Position numbers and translations under genes: made by a program
Notes under the pieces: generated by a model
Database searches by the model: none
What the model was told of the DNA's origin: nothing
The model's input: the letters and a program-made list of their open reading frames with translations, nothing else
In this document: one piece after another, positions 42,567-52,387 of the stretch
Position numbering within the stretch: the stretch's first letter is position 1
Layout of the letters: the number at the start of each line of letters is the position of its first letter
NCBI RefSeq assembly: GCF_013839515.1
Contig: NZ_JACDNQ010000012.1
Coordinates: 15,310-79,309 of the forward strand
DNA: 64,000 bases
From: Natronomonas salinimetallica
GTDB lineage: Archaea; Halobacteriota; Halobacteria; Halobacteriales; Haloarculaceae
Reading direction: 5' to 3'

Positions 42567-43108
42567 CTGGTCGATTGATCGTGACGTTCGTACACACAAA
42601 TGTCTTTCCACGAGCGGGGCAGACAGGTTCGGTTACACGGCCCTCCGTGCCCGATAGAGTATGCGTTGAGATACCGTGGGCCTTCGATCGGACGGATAAC
42701 AGTATTACTGACTGGTATTTATTGATATATCTCAACCCGAGTGGGCAAAATCCAGCCGTTAAACCCTCTCAAACGGACGCTACAGCACATTACGTCGTTC
42801 AGTAGGATATATCGAATCTAATATATATTTGGGATGGTACTGGATGGTAGATCCCGGCGGTTCGGCCGAGCCCCTCCCTCGTTCCGGACGCCCCCGCGCC
42901 CCGGCCGCTGTACCCCTGGATCGAAAATGTACATTTTTTCTCGACTCTCGTCGGAATAGTTGTACTCAGACGACGAGAGAAATGAGTCAGAACTGTAGAT
43001 CTCGGCATACGATTACAATCTACTACCGCGCGGACGTAACTGATAGTGGTTTCCCCACGGGAGTAACTACTAACATATAGCGGATCATAAATAACTACAG
43101 AAGAAACC
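42567..43108. other. Divergent promoter region of aldehyde dehydrogenase and aldehyde oxidoreductase
   Basis: 542 bp without a gene. Contains AT-rich ATATATCGAATCTAATATAT (about 42808-42827) and a perfect 14-bp palindrome AAAATGTACATTTT at 42924-42937. A TATA-like CATATAG lies about 35 bp before the ATG at 43109. Confidence 0.5.
42924..42937. promoter_or_regulatory. 14-bp palindrome AAAATGTACATTTT
   Basis: Perfect palindrome between divergent aldehyde-oxidising genes, 172 bp before the aldehyde oxidoreductase ATG. A possible operator; distance argues for caution. Confidence 0.3.
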
Positions 43109-45052
43109 ATGACAGATTTGGGCGGATTCCACGACCACGTCGCTCGCGTCGACCTCTCCGAGGAGCGCGTCGATTACGAAAGCATCGATCAGGAGGACGC
43201 CGAGAAGTACATCGGCGCACGCGGCCTCGGCGTCAAGTACGTCTTCGATCAGGGCCCCGACGTCGACCCCCTCGAACCGGAGAACCTGCTGGCCTTCATG
43301 AACGGCCCGCTAACGGGGACGCAGGTGACGATGAGCGGTCGGATCGCCGTCTGTACCAAATCACCGCTCACCGGCACGGTCACCGACTCCCACCACGGCG
43401 GCTGGTCCGGTGCTCGACTCAAGTGGGCCGGCTTCGACGGCCTGCTGTTCGAGGGGAAGGCCGACGAACCGGTGTACGCCCTCGTCGAGGACGGCGAGGT
43501 CGAACTCCGGGACGCCTCGCATCTGTGGGGCGAGGGCTTCCATGCGACCCGTGACGCCCTCGAAGAGGAAGTCGACGGCGCCTACGGGAAGAACCTCTCG
43601 GTGATGGGCATCGGCGAGGGGGGCGAAAACGAGGTGAAGTACGCCTGCATCATGAACGAGGACGACCGTGCCTCCGGCCGGGGTGGCACCGGCTGTGTAA
43701 TGGGCTCGAAGAACCTCAAGGCCGTCGTCGTCAGATCCACGACGGAGATGCAGAAGCCGGCCGACCCCGAGACGTTCAAGAAGGGCCACAAACAGGCTAT
43801 GGAGGTCATCCAGGAGTCCGACGTGACCGCCCCCAACGAGGGGGGGCTCTCGTTGTACGGCACGAACGTTCTGATGAATGCGACCGAAGAGATGTCGGGG
43901 CTGCCGACCAACAACGGCAAGTACACTTCGACCGGCGACGCCCGCAACGACGGATTCAGGGACAGAGAGAGCTTCGACGCCGAGATGACGTCCGGCGAGA
44001 ACGTCCGCGAGAACATCCTCGTCAACGAGCCGACCTGTCACTCCTGTCCGGTCGCCTGCAAGAAGGAAGTCGAGGTCGACGTGATGCACAAAGGCGAGGA
44101 AATGAACGTCCGAACCGAGTCCTACGAGTACGAGAACGCGTGGGCGCTCGGCCCCAATTCCGGGCACACCGACCGCGACGAGGTCGCGGTCATGATCAAG
44201 CGGTGTAACGACCACGGCGTCGACGCCATCGAGGTCGGGAACATGATGGCGATGGCCATGGAGATGACCGAGGAAGGCAAACTCGACGACCTCGGCGACG
44301 GCATCGACTGGGGTGACTCCGAGGAGATGATCGAGATGATCCCGAAGATCGCCACCCGCGAGACGGAACTCGCGGACCTGCTGGCGGAGGGTGCTCGCCG
44401 CATCGCGGACCGACGGAACGCCCACGACAACACGCTCTCGGTGAAGGGTCAGACGATCGCCGCCTACGACCCCCGCTGTATGAAGGGGATGGGTATCGCC
44501 TTTGCGACCTCGAACCGCGGGGCGTGTCACCTGCGTGGCTACACGCCGGCCGCCGAGATTCTCGGCATCCCGGAGAAGGTCGATCCCGCTCAGTGGGAGG
44601 GCAAAGGCGAACTGACGGCGACCTTCCAGAACCTCCACGCCATTTCGGACAGCTTCGATATCTGTAAGTTCAACGCCTTCGCGGAGGGAATCGAGGAGTA
44701 CGTCCTCCAGTACAACGGCATGACGGGCCGCGACGTCACCGAGGAGGACCTGATAACCGCGGGAGAGCGTATCTACGCGCTGGAACGGTACTACAACAAC
44801 CTCTGTGGCTTCGACGGCGACGACGACGACCTACCCAACCGGTTCGTCGAGGGTGCCGACGGCGCGATCCCCGGTCAGGGTGGCGTCGAGGGGAGCCTCG
44901 TCGAACTCGAGGAGATGAAAGACGAGTACTACGAGGTCCGTGGCTGGGTCGACGGCGTCGTCACCGACGAGAAACTGGACGAACTCGATATCGACGTCGG
45001 GCCGGGGACGGGCGTCTCGGCCGGCGATTCGGCCGCCCCCGCCGACGACTGA
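43109..45052 (+). CDS. aor: Tungsten-dependent aldehyde ferredoxin oxidoreductase
   Basis: 647 residues. AOR-family N-domain (YIGARGLGVKYVFD, GPLTGT, MSGRIAVCTKSPLTGT), the [4Fe-4S] Cys C310-x2-C313-x3-C317 (CHSCPVACKK) and the distal Cys in SFDICKFN. It oxidises aldehydes to acids using a tungstopterin cofactor and ferredoxin. The following MoaD-like gene could contribute to pterin cofactor synthesis. The Ala/Asp-rich tail is halophilic. Aldehyde dehydrogenase lies upstream on the opposite strand. Confidence 0.96.
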   Translation: MTDLGGFHDHVARVDLSEERVDYESIDQEDAEKYIGARGLGVKYVFDQGPDVDPLEPENLLAFMNGPLTGTQVTMSGRIAVCTKSPLTGTVTDSHHGGWSGARLKWAGFDGLLFEGKADEPVYALVEDGEVELRDASHLWGEGFHATRDALEEEVDGAYGKNLSVMGIGEGGENEVKYACIMNEDDRASGRGGTGCVMGSKNLKAVVVRSTTEMQKPADPETFKKGHKQAMEVIQESDVTAPNEGGLSLYGTNVLMNATEEMSGLPTNNGKYTSTGDARNDGFRDRESFDAEMTSGENVRENILVNEPTCHSCPVACKKEVEVDVMHKGEEMNVRTESYEYENAWALGPNSGHTDRDEVAVMIKRCNDHGVDAIEVGNMMAMAMEMTEEGKLDDLGDGIDWGDSEEMIEMIPKIATRETELADLLAEGARRIADRRNAHDNTLSVKGQTIAAYDPRCMKGMGIAFATSNRGACHLRGYTPAAEILGIPEKVDPAQWEGKGELTATFQNLHAISDSFDICKFNAFAEGIEEYVLQYNGMTGRDVTEEDLITAGERIYALERYYNNLCGFDGDDDDLPNRFVEGADGAIPGQGGVEGSLVELEEMKDEYYEVRGWVDGVVTDEKLDELDIDVGPGTGVSAGDSAAPADD

Positions 45053-45165
45053 TCGGACACCGCCGCGTTATTCTCTCTTCTCTTTTTGACGGGAGAGCCG
45101 TCGTCCCGTTCGGCGCACGGACCCATCGGGGGGTACTGGGGTGATCACCGGGACGGGCGGGGACG

Positions 45166-45450
45166 CTACCGGCGGCCGCCACTCACCGGCGGGAACAACG
45201 CGAGCTCGTCGCCGGTTCCGAGGACGGTATCGAATCCCTCGCCGGCCGTGAACGGGTCGCGTTCGTCGTGGAGAAGCCGAATGTGGTCCTCGAGGTCGCC
45301 CTCGTCGTCGAGGACGATCGCTTCGAGGTCCGGATGTTCGCAAAGCAACTGTTCGAAGGCGTCGCCGAGCGTATCGCCCGCTCCCGCTTCGACGTCGACC
45401 CGCTTCGAGCCGGTGGCCTCGGCGAGGTTAGCGAAGAGTCGCCATTCCAT
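45166..45450 (-). CDS. MoaD/ThiS-like ubiquitin-fold protein (SAMP type)
   Basis: 94 residues. MEWRLFANLAEATGSKRVDVEAGAGDTLGDAFEQLL and ELALFPPVSGG are typical of MoaD and haloarchaeal SAMP. These act as sulfur carriers for tungsto/molybdopterin and as protein modifiers through a C-terminal Gly-Gly. Here two residues (RR) follow the GG, so processing would be needed before activation. It is convergent with aor, whose cofactor it may help make. Confidence 0.9.
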   Translation of the reverse strand: MEWRLFANLAEATGSKRVDVEAGAGDTLGDAFEQLLCEHPDLEAIVLDDEGDLEDHIRLLHDERDPFTAGEGFDTVLGTGDELALFPPVSGGRR

Positions 45451-45558
45451 ACCCGATGTGGGCGAGCGGTCGTCTTAGGGGTTTGGACGTACCGGTACTC
45501 GTCAACGGACAGTCGGCTCGTACGGACGGTCGTCGTCGGGTGCCGGTACGTCCCGAGC

Positions 45559-45633
45559 CGATTCGATGCTCGTCGGGATGTCGTCACACCGATTCGACGC
45601 TCGTCGGGATGTCGTCACACCGATCCGTCTCAC
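45559..45633. repeat. 31-bp tandem duplication
   Basis: Two copies of CGATTCGAYGCTCGTCGGGA followed by TGTCGTCACAC, then a partial third running into the stop of the 45630 gene. Confidence 0.85.
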
Positions 45634-45941
45634 TTCGAGCCCTTACAGCCGCCGCGAAGCCGGCTACACTCGGAACTTCGCGTCTGGATGCAGACGTCCA
45701 TATCCGCGTACTCCTCTTCGACGATCTCCTCGAGGAGATCGAGTTCGCGCTGGCCGTAGTGGTCGTTTCCGAGAAAGTAGGGCCCGAGCCGCTGTTCTGC
45801 GACCCGGCGGCCACAGAGTCCTTCGGATTTCAGCTCCCGGACGACCTCGCGGATCTCCGCTTCCGTTGGGTTCTGGCTGAATTCGTACTCCGAACCGCGG
45901 TCGGCCGACAGGCGTCCGATAAACTCCTCGGTGTCGATCAT
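45630..45941 (-). CDS. Conserved-looking small protein of unknown function
   Basis: 103 residues from the ATG at 45941. Acidic and helical, with V-R-E-L-K-S-E-G-L-C-G-R-R-V-A-E, a GPYFLGNDHYGQRELDLLEEI segment and four Cys (around residues 43, 83, 90, 97), three of them near the C-terminus. I do not recognise the family. TATA-like CTTATATG lies about 30 bp upstream and a perfect CGAACATGTTCG lies just beyond, so it belongs to the proposed regulon. Confidence 0.7.
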   Translation of the reverse strand: MIDTEEFIGRLSADRGSEYEFSQNPTEAEIREVVRELKSEGLCGRRVAEQRLGPYFLGNDHYGQRELDLLEEIVEEEYADMDVCIQTRSSECSRLRGGCKGSK

Positions 45942-45979
45942 TATCGGTACAAGTAGCGAGTGACATATAAGGGCAATCC

Positions 45980-45991
45980 CGAACATGTTCG
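45980..45991 (-). promoter_or_regulatory. Operator-like palindrome CGAACATGTTCG
   Basis: Perfect 12-bp palindrome, 39-50 bp upstream of the ATG at 45941, directly adjoining the TATA-like element. Confidence 0.65.
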
Positions 45992-46195
45992 ATCGAGAGG
46001 GGCGCACACGCCGCACGGTTCGAAGCGGTCCGCCCCCGTGGGCGGATACGTGGCACGGACGCGTCGCCGGCAGTATCATGCGGATCGGTCTCCTGATGTG
46101 CCGGTCACCGCCCGCACCGTTCCGGCGGTGACCGCGCCCGGACGACAACGGTCCGTATCAATCGTCTTATGGCTCCCGGCACCGTCCGTCTGCCA

Positions 46196-47689
46196 ATGCG
46201 TGAGTGCTTCGAGATACGGGATGCCGACGGAGCCGGACGGATCGGCGAGTTGACCGTCCCCCGTGCGGACGTGACCGTCGAGACACCGGCGCTGTTGCCG
46301 GTTATCAACCCACATCTCCGGACCGTCGAACCGGCGACACTCGAATCCGACTTCGGCGCGGAGATACTCATCACGAACGGCTACATCCTCTATGGGAGCG
46401 AGGAGTTCCGCGAGCGTGCCCTGGACGTCGGGCTTGCGGATCTGTACGAGTTCTCCGGTGCGATCATGACCGACTCGGGGTCGTTTCAGCTCTCGGAGTA
46501 CGGCGAGATCTCGGTGTCGAACGCCGAGATCATCGAGTTCCAGCGGGACATCGGCGCGGACATCGGAACGCCGATCGACGTCCCGACGCCGCCGGACGCC
46601 GGCCGAGAACGTGCCGAGTCCGACCTCGAAACGACGCAGACGCGACTCGAAGCCGCCGAGTCCGTCGACGTCGGCGAGATGCTCCTCAACGCACCGATCC
46701 AGGGGTCGACGTACCCCGATCTCCGGGAGTCGGCCGCCGCCCACGCCTACGGGACCGGACTCGACGTCTTTCCCGTCGGTGCCGTCGTGCCGCTGATGAA
46801 CGGCTACCGGTACGCCGAGATGATCGAGGTCGTCCGGGCGGCGAAAGGCGGTCTCGGGGCCGACGCGCCCGTCCATCTGTTCGGGGCGGGCCACCCCATG
46901 ATGTTCGCGCTGGCCGCCGCGGCCGGCTGTGACCTGTTCGACTCCGCGGCCTACGCGCTGTACGCCCGCGACGGCCGGTATCTGACCGTCTCGGGCACCG
47001 ACCACCTCGATGACCTCGACTACTTTCCCTGCTCGTGTCCGGTCTGTGCCGAACACACGCCCGAAACGCTTCGGTCGACACCCGCGGACAGACGCGAGGA
47101 GCTGCTCGCGCGCCACAACCTCCACGTCAGCTATCGGGAGCTCCGGACGGTCAAACAGGCGATCCGAGCCGGAAACCTCTTCGAGTTGCTCGAACGCCGT
47201 GCCCGGAGCCATCCGGCGATGGTCGACGGCTACCGCGAGCTACTCGACGATGCGGCGGCGCTCGAACGCGGCGATCCCGTCTCGAAGGGAACCTTCTTTC
47301 ACCTCTCGGCCGACTCCGCACGACGGCCGGAGGTCCGCCGCTACCACGACCGCCTCGCACGACTCCCCGTTGAGGGCGATCGGGTGTTGCTCTCGGCGGG
47401 CGGCGACAACAGCCGCTTCGAGGAGACCTGGCGGCTCCGTGCGCCGTTCGGCCCCGTCCCGCCCGCGCTCTCGGAGAGCTACCCGCTGACGGTCGAGCGG
47501 CCCGAACGGCTCGGGCGGGCGGGGTACGAGACGGCAGCCGATGGCGTCGCCCGGCTCGTCGAGGCGAACCCCGACACGGCGTTCGCCGTCGCCCACTGGA
47601 GGTGGCCCGAGTCCGCGCTCGATCGGCTCCCCGACGGCGTCGAGACGCTCACACTCGGCCCCGAAAGCGAGCACCCGGACGGGCGCTGA
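46196..47689 (+). CDS. tgtA: tRNA-guanine(15) transglycosylase (archaeosine)
   Basis: 497 residues from the ATG at 46196; an ATG nine codons earlier is possible. Nucleophile Asp93 in M-T-D-S-G-S-F-Q, zinc ligands in [12 protein letters not shown], and [14 protein letters not shown]. It replaces G15 of tRNA by preQ0, the first step toward archaeosine; RaSEA at 38.3 kb acts later. The catalytic domain is followed by about 150 residues, with no clear PUA domain. Confidence 0.95.
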   Translation: MRECFEIRDADGAGRIGELTVPRADVTVETPALLPVINPHLRTVEPATLESDFGAEILITNGYILYGSEEFRERALDVGLADLYEFSGAIMTDSGSFQLSEYGEISVSNAEIIEFQRDIGADIGTPIDVPTPPDAGRERAESDLETTQTRLEAAESVDVGEMLLNAPIQGSTYPDLRESAAAHAYGTGLDVFPVGAVVPLMNGYRYAEMIEVVRAAKGGLGADAPVHLFGAGHPMMFALAAAAGCDLFDSAAYALYARDGRYLTVSGTDHLDDLDYFPCSCPVCAEHTPETLRSTPADRREELLARHNLHVSYRELRTVKQAIRAGNLFELLERRARSHPAMVDGYRELLDDAAALERGDPVSKGTFFHLSADSARRPEVRRYHDRLARLPVEGDRVLLSAGGDNSRFEETWRLRAPFGPVPPALSESYPLTVERPERLGRAGYETAADGVARLVEANPDTAFAVAHWRWPESALDRLPDGVETLTLGPESEHPDGR

Positions 47690-47710
47690 GGCCCGCTCCG
47701 ACGCCACGCG

Positions 47711-49048
47711 TCACTCGGGCTCCGAGGGGACGTCCGGTGCGTGTCTGAGACACGCAGAGCGGTGGCCGCCACCGTGTCCGGTGAACTCGGGGGCGGTCCC
47801 CTCACACGGGGTCCGAAACGTCGAGGCGAGGCGTTCCGCGGCGGCGTCGGCGTCGCCCCCGAGCAACGCCTCGATCGACCCGGCGAGTTCGCGTTCGGCC
47901 ACCGGGTCCGACAGCGTCTCCGGGAGTCCGAACTCCGCACGGAGCTGTGTTCCGAGTGTCGAACGGTCGAGATCACCCGTCGCGTCCGTTCGCGCCCGGA
48001 TGCTTTCGCGCACCGTCTCCAGGTCGACCTCGCCGGCCTCCAGGCGGTGTCGGAGGTCGAGCACCCGACGCCAGGCCGACTGGTCGAGATCGATTCCCTC
48101 CGGCTGGACGACCGCGTGACACCGCGTGTGGAACCGACAGCCGGAAGGCGGGTTCGAGGGGTCGGGAACGGTCCCCGTCAGCTCGATCTCCTGGCGTTTC
48201 CCCCCGGGGCCGACCGTCGGGATGGCCGACACCAACGCCTCGGTATAGGGGTGTTCGGGTGCTGTCAAGACCGCCTCCGTCGGCCCGATCTCGACGATCT
48301 CGCCGAGATACATCACGGCGACCCGGTCTGCGATCTCCCTGACGACCGAGAGGTCGTGGCTGATGAACAACACCGAGAGCCCGAACGTCGATTGGATTTC
48401 CTCCAGTAGCCCCAACACGTCGGCCTGAACCGAGACGTCGAGTGCGGATACCGGCTCGTCAGCGATGACGAGATCCGGGTTGAGGACGAGCGCGCGCGCG
48501 ATCGCGAGCCGTTGTTTCTGCCCACCGGAAAACTCGTGTGGATACCGACCGTAATCGCCCGGAGAGAGTCCGACGCGTTCCAGCAGATCCTCGGCGATCG
48601 CCCGGCGGCGTCCCCGGTCCGAGAGCCCGTGTACGGAGAGCGGTTCGGCGATCGACGCCCCGACGCTCATGCGGGGATCGAAACTCGATGTCGGGTCCTG
48701 AAATACCATCTGGACGTCCCGGCGGAACGCCTTCAGTTCGGCGCGGCCGAACCGGGTGACGTCGTTCGGGTGCGTGCCATCGTCGTTCCGGGACGCGCCC
48801 GCCCGCCCGCCGCCGTTGAAAATCACCTCTCCCGCCGTCGGCTCCTCCAACCGAACGACCGACCTCGCGGCGGTCGACTTCCCGCAACCGGATTCGCCGA
48901 CCAGACCCAGCGTCTCGCCGCGGCCGACGTCGAAGCTGACCCCGTCGACGGCTCTGACCGCACCGCTCGACCGCGAGAGGAGCCCGCCGCCCGTGGGGTA
49001 ATGTTTCTTCAGCCCCCGGACCGACAACAGCGGCTCCTCACCCGTCAT
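47711..49048 (-). CDS. ABC importer ATP-binding protein, DppF/OppF type
   Basis: 445 residues from the ATG at 49048. Walker [10 protein letters not shown], signature [15 protein letters not shown], Walker B LVIADEP and the oligopeptide-type Cys motif [12 protein letters not shown]. The roughly 120-residue C-terminal extension, rich in Glu and Arg, is longer than usual and ends in a second short Cys pair region. Fifth gene of the operon, overlapping the previous one by 11 bp. Confidence 0.93.
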   Translation of the reverse strand: MTGEEPLLSVRGLKKHYPTGGGLLSRSSGAVRAVDGVSFDVGRGETLGLVGESGCGKSTAARSVVRLEEPTAGEVIFNGGGRAGASRNDDGTHPNDVTRFGRAELKAFRRDVQMVFQDPTSSFDPRMSVGASIAEPLSVHGLSDRGRRRAIAEDLLERVGLSPGDYGRYPHEFSGGQKQRLAIARALVLNPDLVIADEPVSALDVSVQADVLGLLEEIQSTFGLSVLFISHDLSVVREIADRVAVMYLGEIVEIGPTEAVLTAPEHPYTEALVSAIPTVGPGGKRQEIELTGTVPDPSNPPSGCRFHTRCHAVVQPEGIDLDQSAWRRVLDLRHRLEAGEVDLETVRESIRARTDATGDLDRSTLGTQLRAEFGLPETLSDPVAERELAGSIEALLGGDADAAAERLASTFRTPCEGTAPEFTGHGGGHRSACLRHAPDVPSEPE

Positions 49049-50108
49049 CCGCGTCACCCCCCGTTCGCGTGTCCTCCTCCGCTTTCGGATCGGCGAGCCC
49101 GAGCCGGGTCGGCGGCTCGCCGAGGACCGACTCGTCGTAGCCGTCGTGGTAGTGAATACAGGACACCCGATGCCCCGGCGATCGCTCGACCGCTTCGGGC
49201 TGGCCCCCCTCGAAGCACGCCTCGACCGCGTGTTCACACCGGGGGGCGAACCGACAGCCCTCGGGCGGGTCGGTCGGGTCCGGCAACGTCCCCGGAATGC
49301 CGCCGGCACTCGGCGGACCGATCCCCGGCAGACAGCCGAGGAGCTGTCGGGTGTAGGGGTGAGACGGCCGCTCGAAGACGTCGGCCGCGCTTCCGCGCTC
49401 CATCACCTTCCCGGCGTACAACACCACGATCCGGTCGGCGATCTCGCTGACGACGCCGAGGTCGTGAGTGATGAACAACACGCCCATCCCGTACTCCGTC
49501 TTGAGTTCGTCGAGCAGCCGCAGGATCTGGGCTTGGACGGTCACGTCGAGGGCGGTCGTGGGTTCGTCGGCGACGAGCAGGTCCGGGTTCGTCGACAGCG
49601 CCATCGCGATCATCACCCGCTGTTTCTCGCCGCCAGAGAACTGGTGGGGGTAGTCGTCGATCCGGGCACCGGGGGTCGCGATGCCGACCCGACCGAGCAG
49701 CTCGATCGCGCGCGCTCGCGCCTCGGATCTCCCGACGTCCTCGTGGATCCGGATCGCCTCGGCGATCTGCCAGCCGACGGTATAACAGTGGTTCAACGCG
49801 TCCTGTGGGTTCTGAAAGACGTGTGCCACGTCGGCACCGCGGATCTCGCGAAGCTCCGGCTCGGCGCAGTCGGCGAGATCCCGTCCCTCGAACCGGACCG
49901 TCCCCTCGATGTGTCCCGGCGGCTCCTTTATCAGCCGGGTGATGGACTCGGTCGCGACGGTCTTGCCGGATCCGGACTCGCCGACGAGACAGACCGTCTC
50001 GCCGGCCTCGACGGAGAAGTCGATCCCGTCGACGGCGACCAGCCGTCCGGCGTCCGTCTCGAACGTCGTCGTGAGGTCCTCGACGCGAAGGAGCGGTTCG
50101 TCGGTCAT
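49038..50108 (-). CDS. ABC importer ATP-binding protein, DppD/OppD type
   Basis: 356 residues from the ATG at 50108. Walker A GESGSGKT, signature FSGGEKQRVMIAMAL, Walker B LLVADEPTTALDV and the CRFAPRC motif. Coupled to the permease gene by ATGA overlap (50105-50108). Pairs with the DppF-type subunit to drive peptide or metal-chelate import. Confidence 0.94.
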   Translation of the reverse strand: MTDEPLLRVEDLTTTFETDAGRLVAVDGIDFSVEAGETVCLVGESGSGKTVATESITRLIKEPPGHIEGTVRFEGRDLADCAEPELREIRGADVAHVFQNPQDALNHCYTVGWQIAEAIRIHEDVGRSEARARAIELLGRVGIATPGARIDDYPHQFSGGEKQRVMIAMALSTNPDLLVADEPTTALDVTVQAQILRLLDELKTEYGMGVLFITHDLGVVSEIADRIVVLYAGKVMERGSAADVFERPSHPYTRQLLGCLPGIGPPSAGGIPGTLPDPTDPPEGCRFAPRCEHAVEACFEGGQPEAVERSPGHRVSCIHYHDGYDESVLGEPPTRLGLADPKAEEDTRTGGDADDG

Positions 50109-51322
50109 CGCCCGCGCTCCGCCTCCGTTTTGGGGTTCAATGCGTCGAGCAACGCGTCGCCGAGGAAGTTGAACGCGAGGATCGTCAAAAACAGTACGAT
50201 CCCCGGAGCCAGCACGATCCAGGGTGCAAACGCGAGGTCGCTGCGACCGGCGGAGATCAACTGCCCCCAGGAGTTGATCCCCGAGTCGCCGAGGCCGAGA
50301 AACGCCAGTTGTGCCTCCGCGAGCAAAAATCCGGGAACGAGAAGCGTCAACTGCGTGATGATGCTGCTTGCGGTGTTCGGGACGACGTGTCGGCGGACGA
50401 CCCGGTAGGTGCTCGCGCCGCTGATGCGGGCGGCGTCGACGTACTCCTCCTCGGCGATCGAGAGCGCCTTGCTGCGGACGTAGCGGGCGGTCCCGCCCCA
50501 CGCGAACAGCGAGAAGACGAGGATGAACATCCCGAGCCCGGCACCGTAGATATAGAGGATCAAGAGGAAAAACAAAAGCGTCGGAAACGAGAGTACGATA
50601 TCGACGAACCGCATCAGGGCTTCGTCGACCCAGCCGCCGGCATAGGCGCTTACGGTTCCGAACGTGATGCCGATGGCCGCGACGATGGTCGTCGTGATGA
50701 ACGCGATCTGCATGCTGATCGTCATTCCGTAGACGACGTTCCGGAACACCCCCTCGCCGGCCTGGGTCGTCCCCAACGGATACCGCCAGGTCCCGTGACA
50801 GCGACCCCCGACGGTCTCGCCGAGACACCGTGCGACGTTCGAGGCGTCGATGGAGAGGTATACCGGCGGCTGGTGGCCCGCAAGCACGTCCTGTTGGGGA
50901 GCACTGAGGAGAAGCGGGCCGAGCAGACCGCCGGCGAAGACGACGAACAGCCATCCGAGGCTCACGACGGCCGGACGGTTGCGCGTGAACCGATCCCAGT
51001 AGTACCGCGTCATACGGGGGTTCTGATACAGCGGCGCGAGCAGATACCAGACGAACAACAACAGCGTGATGACGAACAGATACTCGAGCGCGCCGGGATC
51101 GGCACCGATCCCGAGCGATTCGAACCGCGGTCCCACGCCGACGTCACGAGCGAGGGCTCCGAAGACGGTCTCGCGCTCGGCGGCGAACAGCCGGTCGTAG
51201 CCCGCCAACGCGAGGACCGACAGCGCCGTCAGGACGAACGCGACCGTGTTGATCGAGGCGGAGAACCCGCTCGACCCGGCGTGTTCCTCCCAGTCGATCC
51301 GATCGAAGCGTTCCGGTGGCAT
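50105..51322 (-). CDS. ABC importer permease, DppC/OppC type
   Basis: 405 residues, longer than typical DppC because of two extra N-terminal helices (about 25-45 and 80-98). The membrane domain shows the EAA loop (EEEYVDAARISGASTYRVVRRHVVPN) that contacts the ATPases. Two bp separate it from the DppB-type gene. Substrate not predictable alone. Confidence 0.93.
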   Translation of the reverse strand: MPPERFDRIDWEEHAGSSGFSASINTVAFVLTALSVLALAGYDRLFAAERETVFGALARDVGVGPRFESLGIGADPGALEYLFVITLLLFVWYLLAPLYQNPRMTRYYWDRFTRNRPAVVSLGWLFVVFAGGLLGPLLLSAPQQDVLAGHQPPVYLSIDASNVARCLGETVGGRCHGTWRYPLGTTQAGEGVFRNVVYGMTISMQIAFITTTIVAAIGITFGTVSAYAGGWVDEALMRFVDIVLSFPTLLFFLLILYIYGAGLGMFILVFSLFAWGGTARYVRSKALSIAEEEYVDAARISGASTYRVVRRHVVPNTASSIITQLTLLVPGFLLAEAQLAFLGLGDSGINSWGQLISAGRSDLAFAPWIVLAPGIVLFLTILAFNFLGDALLDALNPKTEAERGR

Positions 51323-51324
51323 GG

Positions 51325-52299
51325 TTATCTATCGTCGTAACTAATCCGCGGGTCGAGGACGCTGAAGGCGATGTCTTCGAGGAGGTTGCCGATCACCGCG
51401 ACGAACGTGAACACGAACGTCGCGCCCAACACGAGGTTCGTGTCCTGTGCGACGAGCGCCTCGAAGGTGAGCCGACCCAGTCCGGGGATGCCGAATACCA
51501 CCTCCACGAGCAACGACGAGCCCAGAAAGATCGCGAGCAGTTGGCTGACGAGCGTCGTCGACAGCGGGACGAGCGTCGGCCGCATCACGTGGTATGCGTA
51601 GGCCCGAAACGGCGAGACGCCCTTGGCTTTCGCCGTCTTCATGAAGGTCGCATCGCGGAACTCGGCGGACTCGTTCCGGGAGACGCGCATCACCGCGCCG
51701 ATCGATCCCGTGACGAGGACGAACACCGGCAACGCGAGCTGTCGGGCGTTCTCGAGGCTGAAGACCGCCACGTCGGTCCGATAGACGACGGGAATCCAAT
51801 CGAGCCAGACCCCGAACAGCAACAACAGGACGATCCCGAAGAAGAAGTTCGGGATCGCATAGCCGAAGAAGGCGAACGCCGTCGCGGCGTGATCGCGCCA
51901 CGAATACATATTCGCCGCGGAGTACACCCCGACGAGCGGCCCGATCAGGACCGTCAGGACCGTCCACGGGATCGAATACTGGGCAGTGTAGTAGAGTCCC
52001 TCGACGAGCGCCTCGGTGACCGGCTGGCTCCGGTGGTCGGACCACCCCCATTCGAGGGTGTATATGCTGGTGAGGAAATCGAGGTATCTGACGTGTAACG
52101 GCTCGTCGAGGCCGCGCAGTTCGCGCTCCCGTTCGACCGCCTGCTGGGGATCGCCGCCCTCCAGGGCCGCCTGGGTCGCCGCCTCCTGGATCGCCGGGTT
52201 GGGTGCGGCGGCCATCAGAACGAACGTGGCGGTGACGATGACGAGCGAGACGACCGCCGCCCAGACGACACGCAACACGACGTATCTGGCTAGTCCCAT
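51325..52299 (-). CDS. ABC importer permease, DppB/OppB type
   Basis: 324 residues from the ATG at 52299. Begins with the DppB-type helix (LARYVVLRVVWAAVVSLVIV); six helices; EAA loop near FMKTAKAKGVSPFRAYAYHVMRPTLVPLS. Partner of the DppC-type permease; lies 88 bp downstream of the binding protein. Confidence 0.93.
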   Translation of the reverse strand: MGLARYVVLRVVWAAVVSLVIVTATFVLMAAAPNPAIQEAATQAALEGGDPQQAVERERELRGLDEPLHVRYLDFLTSIYTLEWGWSDHRSQPVTEALVEGLYYTAQYSIPWTVLTVLIGPLVGVYSAANMYSWRDHAATAFAFFGYAIPNFFFGIVLLLLFGVWLDWIPVVYRTDVAVFSLENARQLALPVFVLVTGSIGAVMRVSRNESAEFRDATFMKTAKAKGVSPFRAYAYHVMRPTLVPLSTTLVSQLLAIFLGSSLLVEVVFGIPGLGRLTFEALVAQDTNLVLGATFVFTFVAVIGNLLEDIAFSVLDPRISYDDR

Positions 52300-52387
52300 C
52301 GTCGGAGGATCGCTGCGAGACGTGTACACCGGGGGGCGGTTCGGCAAACGGCTGTGGACCGTCTCCGGGGGGCGAATGCGGTCGCCG

